64,000 bases of DNA from Mucilaginibacter aquariorum (GCF_024498135.1 NZ_JANHOH010000004.1:62001-126000); one strand, 5' to 3'. Shown: positions 8,162 to 16,902, counted from the first letter of the stretch. Numbers and translations: made by a program. Notes: a model not told the origin generated them from the sequence alone.

Positions 8162-8934
8162 ATCTCCCAGGCCTTTTCTGCCTGCAATACTAACATTTCA
8201 TATCCGTTTTTTGTAGCGGCCCCTTGTTCGGCGCCTTTTTTAAGGAACAGGGTTTGCTCGGGGTTGTAGATCAAATCGAACAAAAGGTGCTCGTCTGTTA
8301 TAGCTTCGTAAGGTATCGGCGGGCAATCGTCTACGTTCGGGTGGGTGCCCACAGGCGTAGTATTAATGATCAGTTTATTCTCTTTAATATCCTTAACAGT
8401 TAAATCGCTAAACAGGATATTGCCCGGGAATGGTTTACGGGTTACACATTTATAGGTAATGCCCTTATTATCCAGCACGCATTTAACAGCCCTTGCCGCC
8501 CCGCCATCGCCTAATATAAGCGCGGTATCGTGTTTGTTGGTTAGTAGCGGACTAATCGACATATCAAACCCATATATATCCGTATTATATCCTTCCAGCC
8601 GAAAATCATGCCCCTGAATGCCAACTTCGCCAGAGAATGCTGCCAGCACCGGACTTTCTGATGTAATGCGGATACAGTTAACCGCACCGGCAGTTTTTGC
8701 ATCATGCTCTATCCAATCCAGGTGTTTTAAAACGGATACTTTATGCGGGATGGTTACGTTAAGGCCACACAAATGTGGGTTTTCGTGCAGTAGCGTTGGC
8801 AGATCGTTTATGTTTTCCAGCGGATACAGGTCGTAAACGCAATCGGTGATTTTTTCTGTTATGAATTTCTCGGTAAAGTATTTTTTAGAGAACGAATGCG
8901 AAAGCGGGAACCCGATAAGGCCATAATGTTTCAT
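8134..8934 (-). CDS. aroE: Shikimate dehydrogenase
   Basis: 266 residues from the ATG at 8934 (a TTG three codons earlier is less likely). It reduces 3-dehydroshikimate to shikimate with NADPH (EC 1.1.1.25) in aromatic amino-acid synthesis. Visible sites: Ser12-x-Ser14 in GFPLSHSFS (shikimate binding), catalytic Lys65 in NVTIPHK, Asn86 in GAVNC, Asp119 in YNTDIYGF, and the dinucleotide loop GDGGAARAV (about 142-150). It is a little shorter than or equal to the usual length. It overlaps gldD downstream. Upstream there is TTTG-N19-TAAAATTTG, a near match to the promoter consensus, ending six bases before the ATG. Confidence 0.94.
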   Translation of the reverse strand: MKHYGLIGFPLSHSFSKKYFTEKFITEKITDCVYDLYPLENINDLPTLLHENPHLCGLNVTIPHKVSVLKHLDWIEHDAKTAGAVNCIRITSESPVLAAFSGEVGIQGHDFRLEGYNTDIYGFDMSISPLLTNKHDTALILGDGGAARAVKCVLDNKGITYKCVTRKPFPGNILFSDLTVKDIKENKLIINTTPVGTHPNVDDCPPIPYEAITDEHLLFDLIYNPEQTLFLKKGAEQGAATKNGYEMLVLQAEKAWEIWSSKEKHP

Positions 8935-9055
8935 TGCCGGCAAATTTTATGAGCTGTAATATTAGTAACAAAGCCCCAGCATTTATAATTTATTATTGTT
9001 TTACCCATGCCTTTTATGGGTATAGCAAAAGGCTATCAAGGTTTATGAGTGATGC

Positions 9056-9089
9056 AAAGAAGCCGCCAGGGAATTTCTGACGGCTTCTT
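9056..9089 (-). terminator. Probable terminator of the methyltransferase gene
   Basis: Stem of 11 pairs, GAAGCCGCCAG with CTGACGGCTTC (one G-U), loop of seven bases, directly after the methyltransferase stop at 9097. The T-run that follows on the minus strand is short, so termination may be weak. Confidence 0.55.
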
Positions 9090-9096
9090 ATATAAA

Positions 9097-9744
9097 TTAC
9101 TTTATCGCTTCAAATTTTACAACCAGTTCCCAGCGCTTGGGGTTTTCAACCAGTTTAAACATCGGGTCGGCAGAATCATTGAACTCGCACCTGCGGATGT
9201 TGGTAAAGCCGGCATCCCGCAATTCTTTTTCTGTAGATTCCCAGTCCCAAAGCCAAAGGTGTTCCAGGTAGCCAAATAGGTGTTTGGTTACTGCTTTAAA
9301 GCTGCGTGGCCTAACCTCAACACCCATCATCATCCTTTTTATAAGTGTGATGGATGCCTCCGGGTCGTGCTTTACATCTTTATCGGTAATATAATCGCGT
9401 ACCAGTACCTCCAGATCGGGCATAATTATTCTGAAGATGCCCCCGGGTTTTAGCATTTTGTAAGTATTACGCAAGGCTATCCTAAAATGTTCAAGCGACA
9501 TATGCTCTAAAACGTGTGAGCAATAAACCCCATCAGCTGTATTGTCTTTTATCCCCGGTAGCCCTTTTGTAATATCACCATACTGCACATTTTTATCAAA
9601 AACCTGCCCCAGGCTTTTCTTAAGCAGGAAACCTAAAACGGGGGTGTTTTGTATAACAAGGGTAGGCGATACATCAAAATTGGTCCATTCTTCGGGGGCT
9701 GTTTGGCCACAGCCATAATGAACATAAAGTTTCTTATCAGACAT
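9097..9744 (-). CDS. SAM-dependent methyltransferase
   Basis: 215 residues, class I methyltransferase fold of the Methyltransf_11 kind. Motif I is LYVHYGCGQ (residues 6-14). NTADGVYCSHVLEHMSLEHF (about 67-86) holds the SHVLEH segment that follows motif II, and MLKPGGIFRIIMPDLEVLVRDYI (about 96-118) is motif III. Such proteins often sit beside glycosyltransferases and modify surface sugars. The divergent neighbour at 9922 is a glycosyltransferase, which supports that guess. The substrate is unknown. No signal peptide or membrane segment. Confidence 0.85.
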   Translation of the reverse strand: MSDKKLYVHYGCGQTAPEEWTNFDVSPTLVIQNTPVLGFLLKKSLGQVFDKNVQYGDITKGLPGIKDNTADGVYCSHVLEHMSLEHFRIALRNTYKMLKPGGIFRIIMPDLEVLVRDYITDKDVKHDPEASITLIKRMMMGVEVRPRSFKAVTKHLFGYLEHLWLWDWESTEKELRDAGFTNIRRCEFNDSADPMFKLVENPKRWELVVKFEAIK

Positions 9745-9921
9745 TTATACAGGATTTTAATTAAAAATGCAGTGTTTACGCCATTTTAAAGGTAAATTAT
9801 TTTTGATGAATATTAAAGAACGTAAAACTTATAGATCAAACCAAATAGCTCTTTTAAAGGCATGGAATTTTAATACCAACGTGTTTTATTATTAGTTTAG
9901 CAAATAAATAAAGTTTTCGGC

Positions 9922-11127
9922 ATGTTAAACAACCGTAATATATTATGCATAAGCGGCACCGAGTGGAACGGCAATTATATTAAGGCTGTTGTTGAGCTGA
10001 TGAAGGTTTTATCTGCCAAAAATAAAGTGCTGTTTGTTGAAAATGCCTACACCTATAAAGATGCCCTTGCCGGTGTAAGCAATAAGGACAAAGTAGATTT
10101 TGCCCGGGCAGTTGGCTTAAAAGACCGCATAAAAACTATCCAGACGGATAAAGGGGGGGCGGTGCATATCCTTTTCCCTCCGTTGGTTTTCCCGGTTAAC
10201 TTTTTGCCCAACGGCGCCCTTTATAACAGCCTGCTTAAGTTTAATGCCTGGCTGCTGCGCCGAAGTGTAAAAAAGGCGTTGAAAAGGCTGGATATGCAAA
10301 GCGAACTGATCAACTTCACATCCTTCAATCCCGGTATGGGTTTAATGACAGGCCGTACGTTTAACGAAAAAACGTTGATATATCATTGTTATGATGAGAT
10401 AAAAGGTGCGCCACTATGGTCAAGCAAACATGGCTTGCGACTGGAAGCAGGCTTTATGAAAATGGTCGATGCTGTTATTGTAACCTCCAAAGGATTGTAC
10501 GATAGCAAGAAGGACTTTTGCAAGCAATGTTTTATTGTGAAAAATGCGGTGAAGGTAGACTTGTTTAAAAAAGGCTTTAGTAAAACACCAGATCATAGTA
10601 AAAAAGTAATAGGCTATGTGGGCACTATTGATGACCGGGGCGATTATGATATCTTGCAGCACTTATTTACCGCCATGCCCGATGCCGAATTTGTATTTGT
10701 TGGCCGCATATTAAGCGACCGTGGCGAGGCCATACTCAGAAAATATCCAAACGTGCGGGTTGAAGGGCCAAAAATGCCCGAACAGCTCCCGCCATATTTG
10801 CAAACATTTTCGGTTGGTATTATACCTTTTGTGAAGGATGATTTTACCAAAGGCATTTACCCCATGAAAATAAACGAGTACCTGGCTGCCGGTTTGCCCG
10901 TGGTAAGTACCGCCTTTGGTGACATTGCCGATTTTGCAAGCCTCATTAAAATAACCGACGATAAGGAGACGTTCCTGCAATACGTTCAGTCGGAAATTGC
11001 AGAGGATACGCCTGAAAAACGGGAAGCACGTTTAAAAACCGCCGAAAACAACACCTGGGACCAGCGCGTAGAGGAAATTTCGGCAGTAATTGAGCAGGTA
11101 GAAAAGGGTTTGAACAAATCTGCTTAG
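9922..11127 (+). CDS. Glycosyltransferase family 1-like protein (GT-B fold)
   Basis: 401 residues with a two-domain GT-B layout. The N-terminal Rossmann part holds ILCISGTEWNGNYIKAVVELMKVL. A linker contains LIYHCYDE. The C-terminal nucleotide-sugar domain runs from KKVIGYVGTIDDRGDYDIL through EFVFVGR to YPMKINEYLAAGLPVVSTAFGDI, where the Glu-rich GIYPMKINEYLAAGLPVV loop contacts the nucleotide. It resembles TuaH-like transferases of surface polysaccharide synthesis. It is the first gene of a plus-strand run with a histidine kinase (51 bases downstream) and DinB gene. Confidence 0.85.
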   Translation: MLNNRNILCISGTEWNGNYIKAVVELMKVLSAKNKVLFVENAYTYKDALAGVSNKDKVDFARAVGLKDRIKTIQTDKGGAVHILFPPLVFPVNFLPNGALYNSLLKFNAWLLRRSVKKALKRLDMQSELINFTSFNPGMGLMTGRTFNEKTLIYHCYDEIKGAPLWSSKHGLRLEAGFMKMVDAVIVTSKGLYDSKKDFCKQCFIVKNAVKVDLFKKGFSKTPDHSKKVIGYVGTIDDRGDYDILQHLFTAMPDAEFVFVGRILSDRGEAILRKYPNVRVEGPKMPEQLPPYLQTFSVGIIPFVKDDFTKGIYPMKINEYLAAGLPVVSTAFGDIADFASLIKITDDKETFLQYVQSEIAEDTPEKREARLKTAENNTWDQRVEEISAVIEQVEKGLNKSA

Positions 11128-11177
11128 TTAGCCCGATTTCTGTACTGGAAAAAAATTCCGTTATTTGAGTATCTTTT

Positions 11178-12398
11178 ATGAACCCGTATCAACAAAAACG
11201 ACGCTGGAAATACTTTTTACTTGCCTTTGCCGTGGTTATTGCCAGCGGGTCGGTTTTTTACACCAGCTACCTGGTGCGAAACATTGCCAGGGCTGAACGT
11301 ACACGCGCGCAGGTATGGGCCTTAAGTATGAAACAATTAGTTAATACTTATGATAACGATTTCCTCACCTATGTTTTTGCCGTAAGGGATAGCCTGGTAG
11401 TACCGGCTATTATTACAGATTCGAAAGGAGAAATTGTTAACTGGCGTGGACTGGACTCCACAAAAACCTATAACAAACTTGATAAGGCAGAGCTAAAGCA
11501 ACGAAAATTGCAATACGACCCCGGATATTTTAAGGACGAGCTGGCCTACATGAAAAAGCAGCACCCGCCCATAAAGTTCACTATGCTAAACGAACCCCAG
11601 TTTGTTTATTATAAAGATTCGCCTTTGCTTACCCAGTTAAAGCTGTTCCCGTACATCCAGTTATCGGTTATCGCTATATTTTTAATGGTGGCTTACACGG
11701 CTTTTAGCTCATCGCGCAAATCAGAACAAAACCAGGTTTGGGTTGGGTTAGCTAAAGAAACGGCCCACCAGTTGGGTACGCCTATATCATCGTTAATGGC
11801 GTGGATAGAGCTGATGAAAGATAAGTTTAACGCCGAGGATGACCCGCTGATGGCCGAAATGGAGAACGATGTAAAGCGACTTGAAATAGTGGCTGATCGG
11901 TTCTCAAAAATAGGTTCGAAACCAAAGCTGGATGAGCACCCGGTTTACGAGGTGGTAAAAGAGTTTGTAGATTATTTTAAAGTAAGGGTAAGTAAGAAGA
12001 TAAATTTTGAGCTAACAGGCAATCGACGTTTAACGGCAGGTTTAAATATCCCATTGTTTGATTGGGTGCTGGAAAACCTATTGAAGAATGCGGTTAATGC
12101 TATTGATGGCACAGGGAGCATTCATGTGCAGATCCATGGAAGTAAGCAAAAAAAACAGATCTTTATTGATATTACAGACACGGGTAAAGGCATTCCCCGT
12201 TCTAAGTTTGATACGGTGTTTCAGCCAGGCTATACTACCCGCCAGCGTGGGTGGGGGCTTGGATTATCACTAACTAAACGGATAATACATAATTATCACA
12301 ACGGACAGATTTTTGTGAAGGATAGTGAACTGGGTAAGGGAACAACCTTCAGGATAGTATTAAAAACAATAAGATATGATAAACAGGCCAAACTCTGA
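11178..12398 (+). CDS. Sensor histidine kinase
   Basis: 406 residues. Two membrane helices (about 11-33 and 155-178) flank a periplasmic sensor region of about 120 residues. The phospho-acceptor is His197 in LAKETAHQLGTPISSL. The ATPase domain shows the N box (LENLLKNAVNAID, Asn304), G1 (DTGKGIP, 334-340) and G2 (GWGLGLSLTK, 358-367). The AHQLGTP context is typical of Bacteroidota kinases without HAMP. No response regulator is adjacent, so the partner is unknown. The last 23 bases overlap the DinB-like gene. Confidence 0.9.
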   Translation: MNPYQQKRRWKYFLLAFAVVIASGSVFYTSYLVRNIARAERTRAQVWALSMKQLVNTYDNDFLTYVFAVRDSLVVPAIITDSKGEIVNWRGLDSTKTYNKLDKAELKQRKLQYDPGYFKDELAYMKKQHPPIKFTMLNEPQFVYYKDSPLLTQLKLFPYIQLSVIAIFLMVAYTAFSSSRKSEQNQVWVGLAKETAHQLGTPISSLMAWIELMKDKFNAEDDPLMAEMENDVKRLEIVADRFSKIGSKPKLDEHPVYEVVKEFVDYFKVRVSKKINFELTGNRRLTAGLNIPLFDWVLENLLKNAVNAIDGTGSIHVQIHGSKQKKQIFIDITDTGKGIPRSKFDTVFQPGYTTRQRGWGLGLSLTKRIIHNYHNGQIFVKDSELGKGTTFRIVLKTIRYDKQAKL

Positions 12399-12891
12399 GG
12401 AGTACGCACCCTATGCGGTGGTATATGTAAACGCGGTACCCAATGGCGCCGATGTATTACAGGTATTGGTAGATAACCAGGCAGCAACCTATAACCTGTT
12501 CCATAACATGACCGAAGAACAGGCGATGCATGCCTACGCTGATGGGAAATGGACGCTAAAAGAGGTGCTTGGACATATGATAGATACCGAAAGGGTGTTC
12601 TCTTTCCGTGCATTTGTTTTCTCCCGGGAAGATATCTCCCTGCCTGGCTTTGACCAGGAGACTTATGTGAACAGTACTGATTTTAACAGCCGTAGTATAA
12701 AAAGCCTTGCCGATGAGTTTAAAGCTGTACGCGAGGCCACGTTATATCTATACAGATCCTTCAGTGCAGAACAATTGGGCCGAAGTGGTGTGGCCAGCGG
12801 TGCCCTGGTTAAGGTAGGCGCATTGGTATACCTTACCGCCGGGCACGAAATTTATCACCTGAACATTATAAAAGAAAAATACCTCAAATAA
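12376..12891 (+). CDS. DinB family protein
   Basis: 171 residues forming a DinB/YfiT-like four-helix bundle. The likely metal triad is His67 (LGHMIDTE), His157 and His161 (TAGHEIYHLNI). Family members act as thiol transferases or have unknown roles. The segment WTLKEVLGHMIDTERVFSFRAFVFSR is typical. It starts inside the kinase gene (23-base overlap), which implies translational coupling. Its function is probably not tied to signalling. Confidence 0.88.
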   Translation: MINRPNSEEYAPYAVVYVNAVPNGADVLQVLVDNQAATYNLFHNMTEEQAMHAYADGKWTLKEVLGHMIDTERVFSFRAFVFSREDISLPGFDQETYVNSTDFNSRSIKSLADEFKAVREATLYLYRSFSAEQLGRSGVASGALVKVGALVYLTAGHEIYHLNIIKEKYLK

Positions 12892-12892
12892 A

Positions 12893-12923
12893 AAGGGAGC
12901 TGCAATTGCGGCTCCCTTTTTTA
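12893..12923. terminator. Bidirectional terminator between DinB and DUF6249 genes
   Basis: Stem AAAAGGGAGC with GCTCCCTTTT around a short loop (TGCAATTGCG), followed by T-runs in both directions. The genes on either side converge here. Confidence 0.85.
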
Positions 12924-12937
12924 CTAAGGCTAAATGC

Positions 12938-13309
12938 TTATTGATCTTTTCTGTTATCGCTATCGTAAAGTTCCTTCTTTTCTATGCGGTAAGAAAGCAC
13001 CAGGCCGAGGCCGCCAAATATGGCTATCAATCCAAAGTAAATGGCTTCATTCTCATTTTCGGTGCTCATAAAAACGGTGCGGTCGAGTAAATAGGCTAAA
13101 AATAATCCCAGGCCTGCGCCAATAAGCAGCAATCCCCATTTAAGGTTTTGATAAGGTGCGGGTTGTGGCTTATAGCTTTGTGGGTTCATGCCCCGCTCTA
13201 TCATCGCCATTTTTTCTCTTTTGTTTAAGTAAATGACCCCAAAGATCATTATGAAAAAGCCAAGGGAAATTACTATCCCTGCCAATATTCCTAAGTTACC
13301 GGTATCCAT
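12938..13309 (-). CDS. DUF6249 small membrane protein
   Basis: 123 residues with three predicted membrane helices: about 7-27 (LGILAGIVISLGFFIMIFGV), 56-75 (WGLLLIGAGLGLFLAYLL) and 88-106 (AIYFGLIAIFGGLGLVLSY). Between the first two is KREKMAMIERGMNPQSY, the short loop that marks DUF6249 proteins, which often lie beside ECF sigma factor genes in this phylum. It diverges from the sigma factor gene at 13583. It may be part of the sigma-controlled membrane circuit, but this is inference from position. Confidence 0.8.
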   Translation of the reverse strand: MDTGNLGILAGIVISLGFFIMIFGVIYLNKREKMAMIERGMNPQSYKPQPAPYQNLKWGLLLIGAGLGLFLAYLLDRTVFMSTENENEAIYFGLIAIFGGLGLVLSYRIEKKELYDSDNRKDQ

Positions 13310-13395
13310 GATATTAAGTTTAAATTAGTTAATTTTTCTGTTTTCAAATCACCACTACGGTGTATTTGTAAGCTATGACCACAGGTTTTTTAACG

Positions 13396-13547
13396 AGGTT
13401 ACACCCCCGGAGAAAAATATTTTAGAATTGAGATTTACGATTTTAGATGTATGGTCCTAATACTATAATGAAAGTAATTGCTTAAATTTATTCAGATAGA
13501 GAGGATCGTAGATCTTTATAACTAAAATCGTAAATTCCGTGTAACCT
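13396..13547. repeat. Two-level inverted repeat in the DUF6249/ECF sigma intergenic region
   Basis: Outer arms AGGTTACAC (13396-13404) and GTGTAACCT (13539-13547), and inner arms ATTTACGATTTTAG (13433-13446) and CTAAAATCGTAAAT (13522-13535), are each perfect. Spacing is asymmetric: 28 bases on the left and 3 on the right. It sits between divergent promoters. It may be a dispersed palindromic element, a regulatory structure, or both. Confidence 0.7.
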
Positions 13548-13582
13548 AATTTGCCGGCAGGTAGTCAGAGAGGTTGTATAAT

Positions 13583-14164
13583 ATGCAAAGCAAGCTTTCA
13601 GATATAGAATTAATTGAACAAACCCTTGGAGGTAACCAATCGGCCTATGCTGATCTGGTTAAGCGCCACCAGCGTTTTGTTTTTACTTTGGCTATGCGTT
13701 TTGCAAAGGGGCGGGAGGATGCCGAAGAGATTGCGCAGGATTGCTTTATAAAAGCGTATCGCTCGTTGTCAGCTTTTCAGCAGCAATCAAAATTCAGTAC
13801 ATGGCTGTACAGTATTGTTTACACTACGGCTATGACGTTTTTGAGAAAGAAACGAATTGATACATCTTCTATTGATGATGATGAAAGTTACATACAGATA
13901 GAGGGCAAATCCAGTGGCTATGATGAGTACAACGTAGAGAATAAATCGCGCTCATATTATTTAAACCAGGCAATAGAACAACTATTACCTGATGATGCCA
14001 CTATTATAACCATGTTTTACAAAGGCGAACAATCCCTTGAAGAAATTGCGCAGGTAATGGGGATTGAAGCCAATACAGTTAAAGTAAAACTATTTAGGGC
14101 GCGCCAGCGTTTGAAAGAAAAGCTGGAGCGCAATTTAAAACACGAAGTTAAGGAGCTGATATGA
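13583..14164 (+). CDS. ECF-family RNA polymerase sigma factor
   Basis: 193 residues from the ATG at 13583 (a TTG nine bases earlier is less likely). Region 2 spans AYADLVKRHQRFVFTLAMRF to STWLYSIVYTTAMTFLRKK (about 20-90). Region 4 is SLEEIAQVMGIEANTVKVKLFRARQRLKEKL (about 150-182), a clear helix-turn-helix for -35-type recognition. It directs RNA polymerase to an unknown regulon. Its last four bases overlap the anti-sigma gene (ATGA), so both are made in fixed ratio. It faces the DUF6249 gene across a palindrome-rich spacer. Confidence 0.93.
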   Translation: MQSKLSDIELIEQTLGGNQSAYADLVKRHQRFVFTLAMRFAKGREDAEEIAQDCFIKAYRSLSAFQQQSKFSTWLYSIVYTTAMTFLRKKRIDTSSIDDDESYIQIEGKSSGYDEYNVENKSRSYYLNQAIEQLLPDDATIITMFYKGEQSLEEIAQVMGIEANTVKVKLFRARQRLKEKLERNLKHEVKELI

Positions 14165-14664
14165 ACAGTATAGAAGAAAAACTTTGGGACTACATTGATG
14201 GAACCTGCCCGCCAGCCGAGCAGGAAGCCATTGCTACGCTCATTGAACAGGACGAAGTATACCGTAAAAAGTACAATGAACTGTTGCAGCTGAATATGGA
14301 ATTCGCTTCAATGGAAGTGGAAGAGCCATCTATGGCGTTTACTTACAATGTAATGGAAACCATACGAACGGAGCATGCCAAACAACCACTAAAAGCCACT
14401 ATTGATAAGCGTATTATTTTAGGGATCTCGGCATTTTTTGTACTAACATTAGCCGCATTGCTTATATATGCGTTAAGTATGGTAAACTGGTCTGCAGGGA
14501 GTGGTTTTAAAATGCCCGATCAGTTAAATTTAACCCAGTTAAAGGTTACACACATAAGCAGTTACTTTACAGGCCCGGTTGTAAAAGGGTTCCTGTTTTT
14601 TGATGTGGTGATGGGCTTGTTTTTACTGGATAATTACTTGCGCCGCAAAAGCGCTACCAGGTAA
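14161..14664 (+). CDS. Putative anti-sigma factor (membrane)
   Basis: 167 residues. The N-terminal cytosolic part (EEKLWDYIDGTCPPAEQEAIATLIEQDEVYRKKYNEL) has the YIDGTCPPAE-type anti-sigma start seen in Bacteroidota zinc-free anti-sigma proteins. One helix at about 88-110 (IILGISAFFVLTLAALLIYAL) and a second at about 140-158 (VVKGFLFFDVVMGLFLLD) put the rest in the membrane. It is coupled by an ATGA overlap to the sigma factor and would hold it at the membrane until a signal. The signal is not visible. Confidence 0.8.
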   Translation: MNSIEEKLWDYIDGTCPPAEQEAIATLIEQDEVYRKKYNELLQLNMEFASMEVEEPSMAFTYNVMETIRTEHAKQPLKATIDKRIILGISAFFVLTLAALLIYALSMVNWSAGSGFKMPDQLNLTQLKVTHISSYFTGPVVKGFLFFDVVMGLFLLDNYLRRKSATR

Positions 14665-14799
14665 TAAATGTCAGGTTTTGTGTATAGATTGTCTTAATCC
14701 CTATATACATTATAGGATATGTCAGGTATAGGAATCTATAAAATGTAGCTCATTACGTCATAACGACACATTTGCCACAAAGTTAACAATATGTTATTT

Positions 14800-14913
14800 T
14801 TTGGTATAGTATTTGTACTAAGACAAGCATACCGGCAATCTTGCCGGTTAATTGTGATAAGGTTTAGGTTGAAAGTCTCCCGACGCAAGGTTGGGAGGCT
14901 TTTATTTTTTTAA
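14800..14913 (+). ncRNA. Candidate small RNA ending in an intrinsic terminator
   Basis: The 330-base gap (14665-14994) between the anti-sigma and DUF2911 genes has no open frame worth calling. Within it are a hairpin ACCGGCAA-TC-TTGCCGGT (14831-14848) and a strong terminator (14875-14899, ten pairs with G-U, then TTTTATTTTTTT). Upstream, TATTTTTTG at about 14792 is a near match to the -7 box. The terminator is 210 bases beyond the anti-sigma stop, which suggests a separate transcript of roughly 100 bases. A long 3' UTR is the alternative. The start point is a guess. Confidence 0.35.
14875..14911 (+). terminator. Intrinsic terminator upstream of the DUF2911 gene
   Basis: Stem GTCTCCCGAC (14875-14884) with GTTGGGAGGC (14890-14899), loop GCAAG, then a T-rich run. 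It ends either the sigma/anti-sigma transcript or the candidate small RNA. Confidence 0.85.
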
Positions 14914-14994
14914 GGGTATTGCATCACCTCATTGTAATGCATATTTCACTAAAAATTCATCTTACAATCATTAACTTCGTGATAAATTATTAAG

Positions 14995-15849
14995 ATGAAA
15001 AAAACCGTTATATATGTTTTTACCATGCTATTGGCATGTGTAACCCTAAGTACTTACGCGCAGGAACAGCCCCGCATCCCCGAAGCCAGTTCAACACAAA
15101 CAATTATTCAGGATTTTGGATTAGGTAAGATCACCGTTACTTACTCGCGCCCAAATGTTAAGGGGCGTAAAATATTTGGTGGCATAAACCCTTACGGCCA
15201 GGTTTGGCGCACCGGCGCAAATGCCGCTACTACCATCACCTTTAGCGAAAATGTATTGGTAGAGGGTAATAAAGTGCCGGCAGGCACCTATTCATTATTC
15301 AGCATTCCCGAGCAAAACAGCTGGACCATCATCCTTAATAAAACCGCTAAACAATGGGGGGCATATAGCTATAAACAGGCAGATGACCTGGTACGCTTTA
15401 CTGTGAAACCAATAACTGTTAAAGAAAAGCGCGAAACCTTTACCATGCAGTTTGCCAACTCTACCACTAAAACTACCGACCTTTATATTGTTTGGGACCA
15501 TACCGCGGTGCCTATGCATTTGCAAACAGATGATGATGCGCAGATAACCGCCAACATTGAGAAACTAATGCAGGGTGATATTAAAAAACGCCCATACTTT
15601 AATGCGATACAGTATTATTACGAAAACGATAAAGACCTGAAAAAAGCGATGACCTGGGTTTTAGAAGCCGAAAAGCTTGAACCAAGCGCCCCATGGTATA
15701 AATTGTGGAAAGCACGTATTCAACTGAAAATGGGTAATAAAGCAGCTGCTATTACTACCGCACAGCAAGGTATAAAATTGGCCAAAGCAAGTGATGATGA
15801 TGAATATGTGCGCCTTAATGAGGCGGTTATTGCACAAGCAAAAGACTAA
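14995..15849 (+). CDS. DUF2911 domain secreted protein
   Basis: 284 residues. A signal peptide (MKKTVIYVFTMLLACVTLSTYAQ) precedes the DUF2911 domain (about 30-170), with KITVTYSRPNVKGRKIFGGINPYGQVWRTGANAATTITFS and VPAGTYSLFSIPEQNSWTIILNK. The last 100 residues form a TPR-like helical region (AMTWVLEAEKLEPSAPWYKLWKARIQLKMGNKAAAI). Function unknown; the product is likely periplasmic. A near -7 box (TAACTTCG) lies about 16 bases before the ATG. Confidence 0.88.
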   Translation: MKKTVIYVFTMLLACVTLSTYAQEQPRIPEASSTQTIIQDFGLGKITVTYSRPNVKGRKIFGGINPYGQVWRTGANAATTITFSENVLVEGNKVPAGTYSLFSIPEQNSWTIILNKTAKQWGAYSYKQADDLVRFTVKPITVKEKRETFTMQFANSTTKTTDLYIVWDHTAVPMHLQTDDDAQITANIEKLMQGDIKKRPYFNAIQYYYENDKDLKKAMTWVLEAEKLEPSAPWYKLWKARIQLKMGNKAAAITTAQQGIKLAKASDDDEYVRLNEAVIAQAKD

Positions 15850-15873
15850 TTGTCAGCTTAATAGATATAGAGG

Positions 15874-15906
15874 AAGCCTTAAACCGAAAGTTTAAGGCTT
15901 TTTTAT
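15874..15906. terminator. Bidirectional terminator between DUF2911 and CDF genes
   Basis: Perfect 11-base stem AAGCCTTAAAC (15874-15884) and GTTTAAGGCTT (15890-15900) with loop CGAAA and a T-run. The last three codons of the CDF gene lie within the hairpin. Confidence 0.85.
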
Positions 15907-16833
15907 TTCAAATAAATTATTGGGCACTCGGGTATAGGTTTGGGGTTGCACAAAAACCAGTTTAATAAGCGGGAACATAGTTTTTATGGCCAGGCGAACC
16001 CTTTCTATCGATGCGGTGATATCTTCTGTATCTATATCCGGTTCAAACTCTACTATCAGCATCAATATCACATCATCTGGTGCCTGGTAGGTAGATAATA
16101 CATTTACCACACGAATAACAGCCGGGTCTTTTTCTACAAGCAAACGTATCCTATGCTGGGTTTGGGGGGCAATACCTTCGCCCATTAAAAGGCTGCGGCT
16201 TTCTCTTGCCAAAATGGCAGATACAAAAACCAGCAGCAACCCTACCAGTACCGACGCCACACCATCCAAATAATGCATATCGTAATTATGGCCTATCAGC
16301 ATAAAAATAAATACAATGGTAAGCCCAAGCACGGCCGCGCCATCTTCAAACAAAACCAAAAAGCTGGATGGGTCTTTACTTTTTACAATAGCGGCCCACC
16401 ATGTTTGGCCGTTGCGTAGTTTATCAAAAGCTTTAATAGCGATAATAAGAGATGTTCCCTCAAATATGGCCGACATAGCCAAAACCATATAATTCCAGAA
16501 TGGAGAGATAACCGGTTCGGGCTTAATAATGTGTATGATACCCTGATAGATAGAGATACCACCACCTAAACCAAAAATAAGGATAGATACAATGAACGAC
16601 CAAAAGTAAAGCTCTTTGCCATACCCAAACGGCCTTGTACTATCCGGCGGCTTGTGACTGCGTTTTAAGCCGTATAACAACAATACCTGGTTAACGGTAT
16701 CCACCATTGAATGGATGCCTTCGGATATCATTGACGAGCTATTGGTGAAGCCCCCGGCAATAAATTTAGTCACAGCAATAAGCAGGTTAGCCGCCAGCGC
16801 GCTATAAATAGAGGCATTGTTTTTAGCTTTCAT
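15892..16833 (-). CDS. Cation diffusion facilitator (CDF) transporter
   Basis: 313 residues with six membrane helices and a cytosolic C-terminal domain. The family's His-x3-Asp metal site in helix 2 is seen as HSMVD (His41, Asp45). STRPFGYGKELYFWSFIVSILIFG (about 65-88) is the cytosolic loop into helix 3, a pattern of the SLC30A9-like branch. The helix 5 pair is Glu163-Asp164 (LFEDGAAVLG) instead of His-x3-Asp, so the metal specificity may differ from zinc-exporting relatives. The C-terminal part (about 215-300) has the ferredoxin-like regulatory fold. Likely a divalent metal exporter. Transcribed alone. Confidence 0.9.
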   Translation of the reverse strand: MKAKNNASIYSALAANLLIAVTKFIAGGFTNSSSMISEGIHSMVDTVNQVLLLYGLKRSHKPPDSTRPFGYGKELYFWSFIVSILIFGLGGGISIYQGIIHIIKPEPVISPFWNYMVLAMSAIFEGTSLIIAIKAFDKLRNGQTWWAAIVKSKDPSSFLVLFEDGAAVLGLTIVFIFMLIGHNYDMHYLDGVASVLVGLLLVFVSAILARESRSLLMGEGIAPQTQHRIRLLVEKDPAVIRVVNVLSTYQAPDDVILMLIVEFEPDIDTEDITASIERVRLAIKTMFPLIKLVFVQPQTYTRVPNNLFEIKKP

Positions 16834-16902
16834 ACGTAATAGTACTAATGCTAAAAAAGAAGATGTGTTTGTTTTGCCCGGAATTAATTAGTGGCTTTTA
16901 AC

